Origin: Burkholderiales bacterium
Lineage (GTDB): Bacteria; Pseudomonadota; Gammaproteobacteria; Burkholderiales; Burkholderiaceae_C
Assembly: GCA_947453585.1 (NCBI GenBank)
Contig: CANGHQ010000128.1
Coordinates: forward strand, 1 to 5,984
Length of the DNA: 5,984 nt
Direction of reading: 5' to 3'
Below, piece by piece: positions 4,507-5,984 of the stretch. The notes beneath the pieces are model-generated. The model did not search any database and was not told the DNA's origin. It saw only the letters and a program-made list of their open reading frames with translations. The translations under genes and the position numbers were made by a program. How positions within the stretch are numbered: the first letter of the stretch is position 1; each line of letters opens with the position of its first letter.

Positions 4507-5984
4507 GACCGTGCGCAGTTCGCGCCGCAAAATCTTGCCCACCGGCGTCTTGGGCAAGTCGGCGCGAAACTCCACCACCTTGGGCTGCTTGTAGCCAGTC
4601 AGGTTTTGGCGGCAATGGGCGCGCACGGCGGCCTCGGTCAGGTCCGGGTCTTTTTTGACGATCACCAGCTTGACGGCTTCGCCGGTCTTGTCGTCGGGCA
4701 TGCCGATGCAGGCGCACTCCATCACCCCGGACAGCTGCGCCACCACGTCTTCGAGTTCGGTGGGAAACACGTTAAAGCCGCTCACCAAAATCATGTCTTT
4801 TTTGCGGTCCACGATTTTGAAATAGCCGCGCTCGTCCATGGTGCCGATGTCGCCGGACTTGAAGTAGCCGTCGGCCGTCATCACCTTGGCGGTCTCATCC
4901 GGGCGCTGCCAGTAGCCAGCCATGACCTGCGGGCCCTTGATGGCGATTTCGCCGCGCTCGCCCGGCGCGCACAGATTGCCCTCGTCGTCGAGCAGCTTCA
5001 TCAAGGTGCCGGGAATGGGCACGCCAATCGTGCCGGTGAATTCCTTGCCGGTGACCAGATTGCAGCTGGCCGAAGGCGAGGTTTCGCTCAGGCCATAGCC
5101 CTCGCAAATCGGGCAGCCGGTCTTTTCGAACCAGAGCTTGGCCACGCTGCTTTGCACCGCCGTGCCGCCGCCCAGCGACACGCGCAGATGGCTCCAGTCC
5201 ACCGTGTTGAAGTCCGGGTGGTTGGCTAGGCCGTTGAACAAGGTGTTGACGGCCGGAAAACTGTGGATGGTGTGCTTTTGCAGCTCTTTGAGCACCGCCG
5301 GAATGTCGCGCGGATTGGGGATCAGCAGCAGCTTGCCGCCCATGCGCATGCTCAGCATCATGCCAATGGTGAAGGCGAAGATGTGGTACAGCGGCAGAGC
5401 GCAGACGCTGGTGGGCTGCTGGTCGGCGGGCAGGTCGTGCATGACCGGCTGGTTCCAGGCCTCGGACTGCAGCACGTTGGCGATCAGGTTGCGGTGCAGC
5501 AGCACCGCGCCTTTGGACACGCCGGTGGTGCCGCCCGTGTATTGCAGCACCGCCACGTCATTGGCGTGCAAGTCGGGCTTGGCAAAAGGTGACTTGCTGC
5601 CTTTCGCCACCGCAGCGTTAAAGCGTACCGCCTGGGGCAGGTCATAAACCGGCACCAGCTTCTTGCGCGAACGCACCACGTAATTGACCAAGGCGCCCTT
5701 GATCAGGCCGAGCTGGTCGCCCATGGCGCACATCACAACATGCTTGACCGGCGTGTTGGCCAGGCACTTTTGCAGCGTGCTGGCAAAGTTTTCCAGGATG
5801 AAGATGGCCTTGGCACCGGCATCCTTGAGCTGGTGTTCCAGCTCGCGCGGGGTGTACAGCGGGTTGACGTTGACCACCACATAGCCAGCCCGCAGAATGG
5901 CTGCCACCGCCACCGGGTACTGCGGCACGTTGGGCATCATGATGGCCACCCGGTCGCCCTTGGCTAATCCCAAGCCCTGCAAAT
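4504..5984 (-). CDS. fadD: Long-chain fatty-acid-CoA ligase (FadD type), N-terminus outside window
   Basis: This is the C-terminal ~492 residues of an adenylate-forming acyl-CoA synthetase, which activates fatty acids with ATP and CoA for beta-oxidation at the inner membrane. Residue numbers count from the first full codon at 5982, which is an internal TTG Leu and not a start. The AMP-binding P-loop is YTGGTTGVSKG (148-158). The adenine-binding signature GYGLSETSP is at 295-303, and SGD (376-378) carries the ribose-binding Asp. The hinge and FACS region DRKKDMILVSGFNVFPTELE is at 392-411. The catalytic Lys483 lies in VGKILRREL. The family is about 560 residues, so some 65-75 are missing at the right edge. 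No damage is seen. Substrate chain length cannot be read from the sequence; a medium-chain ligase is the alternative. Confidence 0.92.
   Translation of the reverse strand, partial: LQGLGLAKGDRVAIMMPNVPQYPVAVAAILRAGYVVVNVNPLYTPRELEHQLKDAGAKAIFILENFASTLQKCLANTPVKHVVMCAMGDQLGLIKGALVNYVVRSRKKLVPVYDLPQAVRFNAAVAKGSKSPFAKPDLHANDVAVLQYTGGTTGVSKGAVLLHRNLIANVLQSEAWNQPVMHDLPADQQPTSVCALPLYHIFAFTIGMMLSMRMGGKLLLIPNPRDIPAVLKELQKHTIHSFPAVNTLFNGLANHPDFNTVDWSHLRVSLGGGTAVQSSVAKLWFEKTGCPICEGYGLSETSPSASCNLVTGKEFTGTIGVPIPGTLMKLLDDEGNLCAPGERGEIAIKGPQVMAGYWQRPDETAKVMTADGYFKSGDIGTMDERGYFKIVDRKKDMILVSGFNVFPTELEDVVAQLSGVMECACIGMPDDKTGEAVKLVIVKKDPDLTEAAVRAHCRQNLTGYKQPKVVEFRADLPKTPVGKILRRELRTV

Noticed and set aside
3995..4717. 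240-codon minus-strand frame spanning corA and the fadD end
   Set aside because: It crosses two intact, recognisable genes and the palindrome between them, and shows no domain.
4495..5229. 244-codon plus-strand open frame opposite fadD
   Set aside because: The composition is typical of antisense frames (Ala, His, Gly and Leu runs). fadD motifs on the other strand explain the region.
5980..5982. TTG as the start codon of the acyl-CoA ligase
   Set aside because: The frame continues off the window edge and about 65-75 family residues are still missing, so this is an internal Leu codon.

Overview
The window looks like ordinary chromosomal DNA from a GC-rich betaproteobacterium, most likely Burkholderiales and plausibly Comamonadaceae. 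That placement is inference from three things: the high GC content, a short-form hpf next to ptsN and a Gram-negative-type HPr kinase/phosphorylase, and zwf followed directly by a HexR-type regulator. No mobile element, CRISPR array, tRNA, rRNA or phage gene was seen.

Layout, left to right: (1) the 3' end of zwf (glucose-6-phosphate dehydrogenase, + strand), then 31 nt later hexR (+), a KDPG-responsive-type RpiR-family regulator of sugar catabolism. (2) Converging on hexR, a minus-strand block read right to left as hpf, ptsN, hprK. It encodes a ribosome hibernation factor, the EIIA-Ntr phosphocarrier and HPr kinase/phosphorylase. A clear intrinsic terminator lies between hpf and ptsN. (3) A 359-nt divergent intergenic region between hpf (-) and corA (+). 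It is rich in inverted repeats and carries candidate promoters for both sides. (4) corA (+), a CorA-family Mg2+ transporter. (5) Converging on corA, the C-terminal ~490 residues of a long-chain acyl-CoA synthetase (FadD type, - strand), cut by the window edge.

Functionally, zwf/hexR handle Entner-Doudoroff and pentose-phosphate entry and its control. ptsN/hprK belong to the regulatory PTS that senses carbon, nitrogen and energy state, and hpf silences ribosomes in stationary phase. corA and fadD are independent housekeeping genes.

I did not find an undescribed multi-gene system. What merits a second look is regulatory DNA: an attenuator-like set of competing hairpins in the hpf leader, a possible leader ORF plus dyad ahead of corA, a possibly near-leaderless ptsN start, and hairpins lying at both convergent gene ends.
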